DNA of 64,000 bases from positions 13,733,110 through 13,797,109 of the forward strand of contig JAKTNV010000014.1 of assembly GCA_022747635.1 (NCBI GenBank), written 5' to 3'. How positions within the stretch are numbered: the stretch's first letter is position 1; each line of letters begins with the position of its first letter. Shown piece after piece: positions 1 through 13,000 of the stretch. A program made the translations under genes and the position numbers. This stretch comes from Hetaerina americana. Lineage: Eukaryota > Arthropoda > Insecta > Odonata > Calopterygidae. The notes beneath the pieces were generated by a model. That model did not search any database and had not been told where the DNA came from. It worked only from the letters and a program-made list of their open reading frames with translations.

Positions 1-115
1 ACAATCCTCTCTTCTCCCTAACCTTACCTAGCACTTCCTCATTTGTTTTCCTGTCAGTCCACTTCTCCTTTTCCATCCTTCCCCACATCCATATTTCAAA
101 AGCCTCTAATCTATC
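1..115 (-). mobile_element. LINE 3' fragment at window edge (intron 13)
   Basis: Aligns by eye with 40925-41040 and, reverse-complemented, with 63390-63500: the pyrimidine-rich stretch with CCACTTCTCCTTTTCCATCC and ATATTTCAAAAGCCTC is the antisense of the EMWVWRRMEKVKW region. It continues left of the window. Confidence 0.6.
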
Positions 116-3012
116 TAGGCATTGCAAAAATTAGAGGCACTTGGCTGGGTGAAACATAATATCCAACATGGAGGGAATGTGTCTGTGGAAGGGAATATGC
201 CTGATGGAGTGGAGGGGAGGGGAGAGCAGATGAAAGGCAGTGCTGCCCCATTGCTAGTTAAATTAATCCTGAAAAAGGCACACAGGCCAAACACAATATT
301 CCTTGTTCACAACACAGCTTGTGAATTGTGACATATGATGTCTAGTACACATGATGTTGTATTTATTTTTGTTAGTGGTGCATCATTGTTTTCTTTGTAC
401 CCAGATTATTACTCTTGAAAAGAGTAATGAGTATTTTCAATTATGAGCTTTAAAACTTGATAGAAGTCTTTGAATGCATATTTATATTATACCTTTAGCC
501 TGTTTTTCTCCCATTTTTCATCTTGCATTCATAATCAACCCTCCTGCTATAACTGCCATCATTATATTCAGAACAGTCATTAAGATATTAAAGTTAGTTT
601 GGAAAAAAAACCTGAACACAAAATGTAATAATATCACTTAGCAATTAGGGACAAAACTTTCGTTGACTCCTAAATATGGAGATCGTGACATACTACTAAA
701 TGAAATTTAAAAAATCTAGTTACTGATTTTGTTTATCATATCATTCATATAACATTATTCATTTATAATATTACTCCTCTTTTCTCAAACAAAAGTAAGT
801 AGAATAAAATCAAGAGTATTTCTACCATATGTTTGTGATTGTTTCTAATTTAAAAGAATTGTCAAATGCATACGTAAGGCTACTTCAAATAATTAACTTG
901 AAAAAATCATATTTGCTATAAAGTGACAAATTGAAAAGGCTCGATTCTTTTCGTATGTGATACGAATAAGATTTGTCATATTTTAACTTTTGATACTAGT
1001 ATTTAATTTATTCGGGCATACATGTATATTATCCTGGGGTGAAGTAATTATTCTTAGTTAGTATTCAGTTACTTCTCCCATCAAAACATATGACAGGAAC
1101 ATGTGAACAGGATGACCAGCAAATAAGATAGTTTCTAATTCCATGTTTTTGAGGACAAAAAGTCTTTTTTCAAGATTTTTTGCCACCATTTTTACTCCTC
1201 ATAAAAACCTGGGGCAACCCAAAGTACATGGCTACATTTACATGGACAGACATTTTAGCTTTTTCTCCATTTTTCACCAATCAGGCATTTGAGTTTTAAT
1301 TAATTTAATTAATTGCCTAAAAAATAGTTTCCAGAGTCTGATGGCTCATAGATATAAAAAAGCCCACTTATGGTCAAGAGATTACCTCACTTGTATTTTT
1401 GGGGTCCTAAACAGCAGTTTTAACTTTTTTATGCATTTAAATGAATGTTAAGCATGCTATGGTAGCATTAGAGTTCTTTTGGGGCCAGAACTGAGGAAAT
1501 CAAAATTGCTAGCAAGCGATAATAAAGTAGAACACCAGTAGGCATTCAGTGCTAGGGAAAAAGATCATTCCAAATATGTAGTACTTATCCATCATCTTAT
1601 TTCACACAAAATAAGTAAGTAAGAAATTTTTTCATAACATGACACTCAGACTGATTAACAACAAGAATGCTCCTTGAATGTTAAAGGATATGATATGGAA
1701 TTCTACACCTTCTTGCAATTACCCAGAACATTGAAAGCCACCAGTTTAAAAAAATTGGTACATTAGTCATTCATAAAAAATTCAATTTAAGAAAATGCAT
1801 TCATTTTTCATAATTCATTTTTCCCCCTACTGTCCAATTTCAGTTTTCCAGTAAAACCGCATTTATCTGCAAAGTTCAAGATTTCACTACTCAATCCCAG
1901 GTTTATTCCAGGATTATTTCAAGGTTTTTGTCACTCCTGGGTTTCCCCAATTTTCAAGGACTCAAGAATAGCTGACCACCCTGCACACATCACTTTTAAA
2001 CACTTCAGTTGAAGAGAGAGAATAAGGCGATCCCAGATACCCTGGAGAATGCATTCAGCAACTCTCTCCCCCATGTCAAGCAATTTGTAAAAAAAGAACT
2101 CTTCCACCAAAAATTGACATCTGAGTAGGTGAAAAAAATTTTGTAATGCAAATACCTTCAGTGATAGTCAGTTTTACTTCACAGATATGTTTAGCATGAT
2201 TTCACACTAATCAAAAACCATAACTCTTTTGTCTCCTTTGGTCCAAACATGGCAGCCCATAATTGACCATAACTCCACATCTAAAAACATCACTGGATAT
2301 TTCATACTAATGTGATACAGATTCAGCATTAAATAATGGTTAACAATAGCTAACTCTGTACTTTTAATTTAGTTCTAAGATTATCTTAGAATTTTGCACA
2401 AATAAAGGAATCATGATGCTCTTCATCAGCTGTCTAAGAAAATTTAATACCATGCCACTTTAAGTTTACTAAGTGAAGATGTGATTGGTTTAAAAATTTT
2501 CTACTTTTACACAATCATTTCTTTTCTCATATGGAAGTTTAGCGTCAATGTTTTACTGAAAATTACTCAAATTAGGGTAATGGTACAAAAGGTGAAACTA
2601 ATATTAAGATAATTGGTGCACATCTTAATGAAATACAATTTTCTTTAAAACAACATAATTTGCTAATAGTTAATTGTTTTAGGTAGAACAACTGTAACCG
2701 CCCAACCATAGTCTTCATTTGAAAGGTAATTAGATTGGTTTGATAGCAGGGATGGGGTTCATCAATGATCAACTAAAAATCACTAAAATGACAAAATTTA
2801 TGTGATATGAAATTTAGTTACTTTAACTGGCACACCTTATGCTTTCAATGGCTGAACCCAGTAACTTCGGTATTCACTGAAATTTATCAAAATAGGCCCT
2901 CTGACACAACACTCTGATGAATATATGCACATATAATCATATAGATTTTACATCTTGAAAAACAATTACCTATTTAAAAATTACTGAAGATGAATAACAC
3001 CCTTGTGCTTAC
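116..3012 (-). other. Intron 13 (partial)
   Basis: Follows the phase-1 donor of E13. I looked for a terminal ERG exon and found no convincing one, nor a polyadenylation context tied to an exon. A LINE fragment lies at 1-115; the rest is AT-rich and featureless. Confidence 0.75.
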
Positions 3013-3252
3013 CAGGGACCTCATGCTGCAGGAGAGGCAAACTCTCTTTTGGGCAGGTATGCACAGTAACAGATGAGGGGTTAGGTGGGGATGAAGGTTC
3101 GGTTTTAGATGCAGATCTTCCACCCAACTGCATTCCCTGTTTCCTCTGACCCCCTGAGGCACTTTTCTGATGCTGCTGAGGAACTGTGGACACTGATGGG
3201 GACCATCCCCAGCCTCCACCTTCCACACCACTGCCATCACCACCTACATATC
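3013..3252 (-). CDS. sei: ERG exon E13: Gly/Ser/Pro-rich C-terminal tail (last exon in window)
   Basis: Residues 840 (split) to 919 plus one base. It encodes GYVGGDGSGVEGGGWGWSPS, a Gln/His/Ser stretch (VPQQHQKSASGGQRKQGM), then a Lys/Thr/Pro-rich region (ASKTEPSSPPNPSSVTVHTC) and PLLQHEVPG. The acceptor is CTCCAATAG and the donor CCTG|GTAAGC. Phase 1 at its end means at least one more coding exon lies left of position 1. The exon is 18.8 kb from E12. Support is the chained phase, clean splice sites and a frame free of stops, not homology. Two other minus-strand frames are partly open here and are shadows. Confidence 0.85.
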
Positions 3253-5789
3253 CTATTGGAGATGGCAAGTGAGAATTACAAAATGTGAATGCAACTTTCT
3301 TCTTCAATGACAAACATGAAATTATTAGCACTTACTCATGTGATTCCATTACTAAGTCATTGCGAGGAAACTGCTCGGCAAGAAGAATTTCAGAGTTTCT
3401 TTTTAGTTACAATGCTTCATGAGGAATGAAACAAAATTTTTCTCCTTCTAAATCTGATCTCTTTCACCGTGTGATTTTTGACACCTTCGGCTATAGAAAC
3501 ATCAAGAGCAAATTCTTGAAATTTTTTCTTTCTCGAAACATATACTAGATCATTAGAAAAATTATTTGAAAATAGAGCAGAATCTTCTGCAATGTGTGCA
3601 ATTAATTATTCACTGAAGCCACTTAAGTGAATGGGAGAAGTTGATAGACATCATTGCGCAAAATGGTTAAATAAGTAATTAAATAATATATCATTGAAAA
3701 TTAATGCTTTTTTAAATTATAAAGATATTTTGGAAACAAGCTGCAAAATTCAATATGCAGTTAAGTTAATAAAACTGAAATATATGGTTAAAAATTTCTT
3801 GTTGAACATTCATTAAATCTTCTGATAAGAATTTTATACTGTGCAGCAGTCTGAAAAATAAATGTAGATTTCTTGTTCCTGACATGGAGCTGGTACATTT
3901 TAATAAGATTATTTAATGGTTATGTAACGATATTAGAATGAGAGCTCTTAACTCTTTGAAATTATTTAGGCCCCTTACAAATAGCATGAGATGGTTTAAT
4001 TTTGCAATACATATTGTTAAAACTTCAAATAAACTGAGAAAATTCCACCAAAGATAATTTTTTCCTAAGCAAGTTTCAGATGAATCTATCTATATGCCAT
4101 AGATTTAGACCTCAACTGCATATGCTGCTGGTTTAAATGGAATATGCGAGAAATGAGCATCAATAGCAAACTACAAGCAATTATTTTGAAAATAATGGTC
4201 GGAAGTCATGTGGATTGTTAGAGGCATTTTTTTCACTTCTCATAAAATGAATGTGTATATGTTTTGTGGATCCAATCCAAGAAAAAAGGCAATAGAGAAG
4301 AACAAAATGAAATTTGCTGAAAGTTTTAACCTTCTAATTGATCCTATATAAACCATAGTTTAGATCGTCATAGTATTGGGCCTGAGCAGAATAAGGAAAA
4401 TTTGAAAATATTAATATTGAGGGGGATTAAACAGAGTAACTATTGTTGCAGACCACTAAGTCAAATATTTTCCATCAGAAACTACATTGAAAAGGAGAAT
4501 ATTAAAAATTTTGGGGAATAATTAATGACACAATTAAATAAATTAGAAAGAGAATTGCTCTGGGAAGATAACTTTTGTAGAATAAGAACTGAGGATTGAG
4601 ATTTGAGATGTGGTTTTCAGGAATTTGTAGGCTATACTAAGAAGCACCCAGAAAAATATTATTTCCACTCTTGGTGAAATCCCTGTAATTCCCAATAGTG
4701 GAATGATTCAAATCAATTTTTTAGAATGAATCTTCTTATACATCAAGTAAAATCTTTCATAGTATATTCGAGCCAAAGAGATATCTACAACACAAAGGTT
4801 ACCAATGTAAGAATTAAGGATTTTGTATGATGATATTTCTGAATTTCTCCTGTTTTGTTGCATATTAAATTATTTTCAAATCTGTAAAAATGGTATGCGG
4901 CACAGAGATTAAAAATAAATATTCAATGTGCATGATAATAAGACAGTTATAAAACATAAAAATTTAAAAAAGTGTAACAAAGTTGCACATATGCATTGAA
5001 AAAATTTGCCAATTCAACAGATTTCCTGAATCCATACAACATTTAAACTGAAGAATTTAATGCCATTGATACATACTCATAAATATTTTTTGATATAAAA
5101 TTATTTATGCTAAATTCAAATAATTTTATGAATACTATAAAAATTCATTGATTTTATAATAAATGTTTCTCATGATACTAAATTGCAACCCATGAGGAAT
5201 GAGCCATGATCTCATAGTAAAGGGTTTTGTTATGTTTTAAAATTCCTTCTTTTTCTTGAATTCATTTGGGATGTTAGTTGAATTCATGCACATAAAATTT
5301 AAAGTGCTGTGATATTCATTATATTTCCTTCAGTGTGAATTTAATTTGCATGTAAACCAACATTTTGGGGATCGAAATAGTCCCTTGATTTCATACTATC
5401 CTTGATGCTTTCCTCATTAACATATTGAGACTGGCATTCATTTTATGAAACAAAATGTGATGCTGTTGGCTTGGGTTTCCCTTACTCAGATGTGGATTTA
5501 CTACAATTACTTATGAAGGCAAAAAAGCCATTGCATCGACAGTGGGGTTAATGAATCGCAAATAATAATAATATTTTAATAAAGTAAACATTGCTTTAAT
5601 TTGAAAAAAAATCATTCAGTGAATGCCTTATAATGAGAACTTTTCAAATAAAAATCGACTCAATTTAAATGCTGGAAAATATGTGAGCATATGCATCACA
5701 AGAAACTTAACTCAGCAGATTATAAGAAGTATGATTCATGGACATGGTGCTCCATTCTGCAGCTTAACTCCAAAGAGTAAGAATTACAT

Positions 5790-6165
5790 TGACCTTATGG
5801 CTAATGTGGTAACCTCCTATGCTTGAGGCCCTGAGTTGGAATCCCAATGGTGACAGGGTTAGTGGTGACATTCTGAACCCTAATTTGGTGTAATGCCAGG
5901 GGAACTTCTGGTATGAAACCTGATCTATTGGAGGGGACACACTGCACTAAAGACTCCTTGATGCTTTCTGTTATGAGATATATTATTTCAATGCCTGGTT
6001 TCTTCCAAAGAAACTGCGGGAGATGCCGCAACAGTAACTTTTAATGGAGTCATCCACTAATTCCGGATATTGAGGGATCTGGGTTCGAATCCCAGTCAAG
6101 GCGAATGATTTTTACACTCTGAAATTGTTGCATTGCCTGGTTTCTTTTTTGCCTTTCTTTACTCT
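5790..6165 (+). mobile_element. Two tRNA-like SINE units in tandem (intron 12)
   Basis: The left unit has TGGCTAATGTGG (A-box form) and GAGTTGGAATCCC (B-box form). The right unit, at about 6045-6120, has a perfect T-arm CTGGG-TTCGAAT-CCCAG. Both units end in TGCCTGGTTTCTT (about 5993 and 6136), which suggests a dimer or two copies of one family. No 7-bp acceptor stem or CCA end is seen, so these are SINE heads rather than tRNA genes. Confidence 0.55.
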
Positions 6166-8639
6166 CTGTAATTCAACCAGCCTGTAAGAACCTGGCTATC
6201 TCCAATGGCATTAATTACCTCAGTTATTGATCATATTAATTACAACTTAAGGTAAGCCACCAATTTTACAAGTCTTGTAATTAGAATGTGTCAAAATGAT
6301 TGAAGTACACTATTTGTACTTCACTTGATCCCCCTAGAGTTCTATTACTTACTTTTAAAAAAATAACTTCCACAGTAATGGATACTTCATATTATCAACC
6401 CAAAATTACATTGTAATTGGCAAAACCTCAGCTCTCCTCATACTAAGTAAGCCGTATGACACATGAAATTCAAAAAATCAGGTTTGTGAAGTGTTCACAG
6501 ATGATTTTTTTTACAAAGCATGGCAAACTGCTACAGTGATTTTATTTAGCTACCAAGAAAGAATTATCTTAATGCCGATATATTTCTTCATCAATGTCTT
6601 CATACCATCAAGGTAGTAATGCAATGACCACTGCAGATAAAAAAACTAATTTTAAAATTGCTAATGAAAAAACAATACAACCATAGTGATGAAACAATAT
6701 AAAGCAATTTGGTAACATTCATTGAGTGCATTGAAATGGCCTTGGATACCAGTGAAGACGTGATATTTCTTCATTCAATTTATTTGCATTACCAATGTGC
6801 AGAAAAATATTGTGAACTAACTCTTAAAATGGTTCCATTTATGTTGTATGACAATATTTTCCCTTAAGAATATTGTGAGCTTAGCAATAATGGTGCTTCT
6901 AGAATATTGAGTGAAAATCATGTAAAGGTACAGTACCATACTGTACCAACAGATGAAATGAATCATGGATGACATGGAGTACTATGGAACATCACAGGGT
7001 AAAATGAAATCTTCAAACAAACCCTTGAAATAAGGGTCACAGTTTCTAGAGAACAATTCAATTGAAAGATTTAAAATTTGAAATTTAGCCTTCACATGTA
7101 GTTCTTTCCAGTACAAAATTCACTCTTTCTCCATTCCATTTTATAATGGTGATATCTTATGATTATAGTCCAGTCCAGCATTATATACCACATTCATCAA
7201 AAGATTAGTTGATAAAACACTGAAACTCTGAAACCAATTCTAATTATTTTTACCAGCACTCATTTAGAACCCATTTGAACAAAAAATTTTGGTTGTGACA
7301 TTTCCCTCTGCTTCTGTGGATCCATTACAACGAAAATGAGGTGAATAAAAAAAGAGACACAAAGAGAGGACACAATGCTGAAATTTTTGAGTAGAATGGT
7401 AATTCATAAACTTAAAAATTTTGGCTTTGCAAGATTAATGTCAAATCATACTAAAGTAATCTTGCATGAAGCTTGTTATATGAATATAAACTTAAAATTA
7501 GCCACTGCCAAAAATGAAGACTGAAATTGTAAATGGAGACTATAAAAGTGATTTTTAGGGTGGTAGCTAATGGAAGGGGAGAGAAAAAGAAAAAATATTC
7601 AATGAAGCTACTGTGCTTCTCCAGCCATCTATACAGGCAAATACATTGACTTTGTGCTCACAATACTCAGGCCACAACAATCCTGGCTTAATTTCTGAGC
7701 TGATTTTTTTGATGAAACACCTTCATGTGATTCATTCTGATTAGGGTGGATTGATTTCAAATTTTGTAATGAATTCCTAAATAACTTAGGGTGGAAGATT
7801 TGTTGCTTGGAATGTTAGCATATCATGCCATATGTTATTAAAATAAAAAAAATACCCTACCCTGATGAAATGCTGAACTTGACTGAAAATGAGGTGAAAT
7901 ACCTCAGTATATCCCTGTAAATTGAATATTTATTTTCATGTATCAACACACTATATTAATGTATGACACTGAAGAGGAAACCTATTGTTGGTCTTATACG
8001 TACACTAATATTTGAAAATATTAATTGGATTTAAAAATATGCTTGCCTGCTAGATTCATTGGGAAGTTGAACATATTAAACCAATAGTCAACCTGCACAA
8101 CACTCAAATACTCTGGTTGAGGATATATTAAAATATGGTATAGGTATGTTAAGATTTTTATGGTTTTAAGATTGGAAGTGTACCAATTTTTATAAGGACC
8201 TCTGCATGAGGTATTAAATATTCTTTTTCAGATTTTAAACTTTCTTTATTTTCATAACTAATTAAGGTCTTTGGAATATAGATTATATAAAAAATATTTG
8301 TCAACTTTTTGCTGGTTTTACAAATTTTAATGAGATGGCTACCCAAAGCTCAGCACATGGGAGCTATGCCATGTGAGTTCCACCCATGGCAATCCCATGT
8401 ACCTAACCATATAGGGCAATTTCGTTTCATAATTAATGGAATTCATTTTTAAAATCAGCTTTGGTGTTGAATGAGATAACGAATTTCCTGGATTCAACTC
8501 CAGCTCTCTACATACCTATTGTTTTTTGGACAAAACAGCTTTGGAAAAACTTCTATCACAAGTTTACTACTTCTTTCCAAACCAAATTTGTGACAAGGAA
8601 ATGAAGGGAACAAAATTGTCTGAACACAAAAATCTTCAA

Positions 8640-9520
8640 CAAAATAATCAAATTCTATGCTGCATTATTACTTGGTGGCTCTGTCACTTCACTTGTACCT
8701 AAATTGAACGGGTATTTCAGAATGGTCCTGCCACATAAATATTAAGGTGTGGAATCATGAATTTTTTAATGTCTTTTATTGTCTTTCTCTTTTAGTAGAT
8801 TTTCTTAAGAGCTGGTGATTTTATGCTCCTAGATATGAAATCAGGTCAATGGGAACATATTCTGGGAGCTATAATACTCCTTTTGTTGGATTAGAGTATC
8901 AACTATATCTCTATGTTTCCGCATCATGTACCTAGAAGTGGATTAAAATTCATAAATTCTAAGCTCCTTTGGTGAATGGTGGTAATTGACACTTGTGCTA
9001 AACCACATCAGGTTTAAAATTCCATGGTGTATTTTGATAATGTTGAACAATAGGTAGCTGAGAGATGTTCAGCTGAAATAGGTAAGTTCAAAATTTGTTG
9101 GCAGTAATAAACCACTTGGCATGTGACATCTTTCTGGGGCTAATTTTTACCAAATTTGTTGTATGGTTGCCATAGCTAACAATGTGGCACATGCTGAAGA
9201 GATACTTTTAGTCTGTGCTCACATCAATACTTCTGACGTAAAGAAGACTGCTAACTTCAATCTTTGACAATTGAATTAAACGAAGATTCTTTCAGGTTTC
9301 CAAAACTTCCAGAGATGGAAACCTGCAAAAAAACCTGGCGTGTTGACTAAGATTTCTATGCAAGAGGCATTCAGGAAATTCATTTGCATACAAATATGCA
9401 GACTATAGGTTGCAATGTTTTGCCCAGGTGCTTCTTCATTAAATGAACAACTCTACTATTTAGTCCAGTATTGACTGTGGCTCCATCACAATCCACAGCT
9501 CCATTGCATTGCATAATAAG
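8640..9520 (-). pseudogene. Decayed multicopy-type ORF (CDGT-VNTG family), uncharacterised
   Basis: In shifting minus-strand frames I read DCDGATVNTGLNS and HLGKTLQPIVCIF (9390-9510), then MSHAKWFITANKF (9090-9133), and finally VTEPPSNN (8665-8690), in that order. The set resembles a protein repeatedly seen in arthropod genomes with motifs like CDGTxVNTG, LGRPLQW, SHARWxTTANR and VTEPP, which behaves like a transposon-derived or multicopy gene. Many stops and frameshifts lie between the blocks, so it is dead. I know no function or formal family name; recognition is from memory of the motif pattern. Confidence 0.5.
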
Positions 9521-9954
9521 GCTATTATTTGAAAAAAACACTAAGCTAGATTTAATAGCAACTACAGTTTACGATTCACAATTATGTATGTGATGAGGAA
9601 GTATTGAAGAAGTTACCGGGAGATTGATGAGGAGAAGCTACTGTTTCCAGTCATTACTTCAAAGTAACCTATTTTTTGACAGTGCCTACACAGAAAGGGA
9701 TCAACATGAAAGATAACTACACATACATGAAAAATTTAGTTGAAGAATATCATTTAATTTGCAGGAAAAGCTTGGGCCTTCAATGATGAATATTATAAAA
9801 AGTCTCCATTATGAATATAGAATGAGTAATATTTTGACATATTTATATCTCAAAATAAGTAGGTAAATCAAAGAAACTGTAAGAAATGCTGCAGCAGTAC
9901 CTTTTGTAGAATCACCAACATGCAGAAAACAAACTTTTACCAAACGAAAATCAT

Positions 9955-10015
9955 TTTCCTAGATTAGGATTTGAACCTAAGGTCCCCATCCTGGTCTAGG
10001 ATGGATGCTTCTTTC
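9955..10015 (-). repeat. tRNA-like relic with intact T-arm
   Basis: On the minus strand the sequence TTAGG-TTCAAAT-CCTAA forms a perfect 5-bp T-arm with a 7-base loop. The D-arm and acceptor stem are not convincing. It is probably the head of an old SINE, or a tRNA pseudogene. Confidence 0.35.
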
Positions 10016-13000
10016 ATTGTGACTTTCCCTGCATTTATGTAGACACTACAGACAAATGAGTCAAGTATGGATTTCTCCCAATATACCATAATAAAACAGT
10101 TGACTTTGGATGATAAGAACTTGCTCAAATTTGTCACTTAAAATTGTATCTAAGGTAAAGTGATATTTCCACAAAATGGGTAAGGAATAATTGGTTTTTT
10201 TAAACCATACTTGTATTTCTTAGGCCCTGTGTGCACAGAGAAACTATTCTTGTTCACAATGATTATATTAAAACTCTTAATTGAAATTTTAGAGAAATTT
10301 TTACAGAGTATGTACCATCACCCATTAAATCAATTTATTATCATGCATTAATTATTTAAAGGCCATAAACTTCACTTAATAGAAATTGTTTACTGACTGC
10401 AGTGACTTGCTAATGGAAGAAAAAGGAATTTTAAACCACATTTTGTGCACAAAGAATTAAATACGGCCTTCCTGTTATGAATTAATGAGTATCATTCATT
10501 AAAAATATATAGGCAATAATTCATAGAGGAGGTTGGATGTACTTAAAGGTAGTGAAAACTCATTGATTAGATGCTAGTGAGTTGATTAATGGCACAAAAT
10601 ACAAAGGACATTGGAACAGGAGATGTAAATGATTACAAACCATTTACAACTAAATGTATATATGGTAGCATTAGGGCATTAAAAACAGAGTTGACAAACT
10701 TTAATAAAATCACTATGCTCTTCCATTTAAAAGATAATATCCACAGCTTTAATGACAGGCATAATAATAATGATGAGTAAATGAAAGGACAACTATAGAG
10801 ACATATCAATCTAAGCAAATGCTGTATAGAATGTATGATAATTTGTTTTGAACCCTTACTTATATTTTCATACCCAAATAACTCTAGCTCAAAGGATTTG
10901 TTGAGAGATATCTCTAGTTTATATAAAACTTGGCACCTAGCTTATTGGAAATATATGTGCTATTCTTACAGGTAAATATATCTGAGCATTTATCAATTGA
11001 CTACTTCAAGGTTGATTTAGCTCACATATTTATGGATAAAATGCTGACAATAGTGTTTGCCAAGCAATATAATTCAGTTAACCAGAATGAACCTTCAGTC
11101 ATAGTAACAAATATTTGTGAGTTTTAATTCTAGTGCATATGTAACAGATTTTTTTTAAATCTGAAAGAGAGCATAAAACAAACCAAATGAGTTATATCTC
11201 TTTAGAAAGGAAATTCATGCTAAAAGCATCTCAATCATAACTTAAATATTTGCAAGTGAGGTAACAAAAAAACTTGTACATTTGAAAAATAACGTGCATC
11301 AATCCACATCTAACATTCCAATTAGCTTTTATTTCTGCAACAACAAGATGCTTTAAAGTGTTCTCTTGACTGAGTGGTCCTTAGATTATTACTTCATAAT
11401 TTTTCTACTTATATACTTGTATTATTTTGAAGTGTTTATTCAACCTTTAAGACTGGCTTCCTGCTTCTTGTTGCCAGTTGTGATATAAATTAATTTTGCA
11501 TGCACAACTGTACAAACATTTATTTCCATTCAATTCCTTACCATATTTACTATCTGATTTGGCAAGCCGCAGGTTCGATTTGTGCAAGCGAAGATCTGTG
11601 AAGCTCCTTTTCAACTGGGTGAACATGCCTGGGCACAACCAATCATCTCTGAGTTAGTTCTATTCTATCAATTTTTACAGATTAAAACCAGCAATTTTAA
11701 AAATAAATTCCTGTATTAAGATACTATAAAAAATTTAAGCTTCCAAATGAATACCAAAAATAATATTTTAACAAATTACTTATTTGATAGTAATCAGATA
11801 CTTAATTACAAAAGCCAAATCCTTTTTTATAAGTCAAAACTAAATAAAAGACAAAGGCAAATTATTATTCAAATTAAACAATGTAAAACCTGTAAAAAAC
11901 ATTTAATTAATTACCAAAAAACAAAAAAATTACAGATCCAGTGTAACTCTAACAGTGTAACTCTAGAATAATTGAATCTATGCATGTTTGCAAAAAACTA
12001 ACAATTCAAAAATGAAAAATTGAAAGGAAAACATTTTCATTAGTTTAAAAAATAGAATGTAATAAGCCCACTATGCAACTTAACTGACACTCAAAACAAA
12101 TTCAATGTAAAATTCTATCACCTTTAAAAGTTATGTATTTAAGTATTAATATGAATGAAATCCATATTTCCTGCCCAGTATTGAAGTCCTGATGCGTTTT
12201 TGTCCCATTAAAAGTTTAATGGCATTTCACTGATTTAAGTCAAAGAATTTATTATGTCTAATGAAATACTTTAAATGCAGTGAACTTTAAGTTTAGCAAT
12301 TAATATTGCTACTAGAATGGCTAATTAGAAGGGAAATGTAACAAGTATTTTATTTAGTTACATTTTTGGCTGACAATTTCAACATAAATTTCATTTTAAA
12401 AGTAACACCAAATTTATTTTACAGAGTTTATGGAAGAATTGGGGTGATTTAGCCACAATTTGATATGACACTGCAAAATTTGAAAGTTATGTTATGAATC
12501 CTAATATACTAACATTACAATTCATATTACGAAGAATTAGAATTAGCTTTGACTTAAAATAAAATGTTCCTGATGATACCTACACGTAGAATCTTCTGTA
12601 AATGAGCTCAGAAAACACATTATTTGCAACAAGCATTTCCATTGTCAGTACTGTAAATTTGGAGTACACATGAAATTCCAATGACATAAGCTAATGAAGT
12701 GAAAATCTATACAATTTTCATAAATGATGTTAACGTTGCATCACCAAGTGATCAATGGAAATAAATTACAAATGAAATTTTGTAAACCATATCTAACCCC
12801 TAAATGGAAACCTCATATTTCCTTTCCATTTAACTACTATATATTTAAAAATTGTTTAATCCTTCAGTAGTGAATACTTCGATGATAAAAATTTATTTAT
12901 AGTACCAGCGAGTGTAGATTTATCACAAATAATTACATTTTAAGATCTGAGTCATTAATTATTACAACTGCCCATTGTGTGTTATTTTTAATCATCTAGT

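Noticed and set aside
6045..6120. Possible tRNA gene at the GGTTCGAATCC motif
   Set aside because: Only the T-arm is good; acceptor and anticodon arms are not found, and SINE-type sequence follows.
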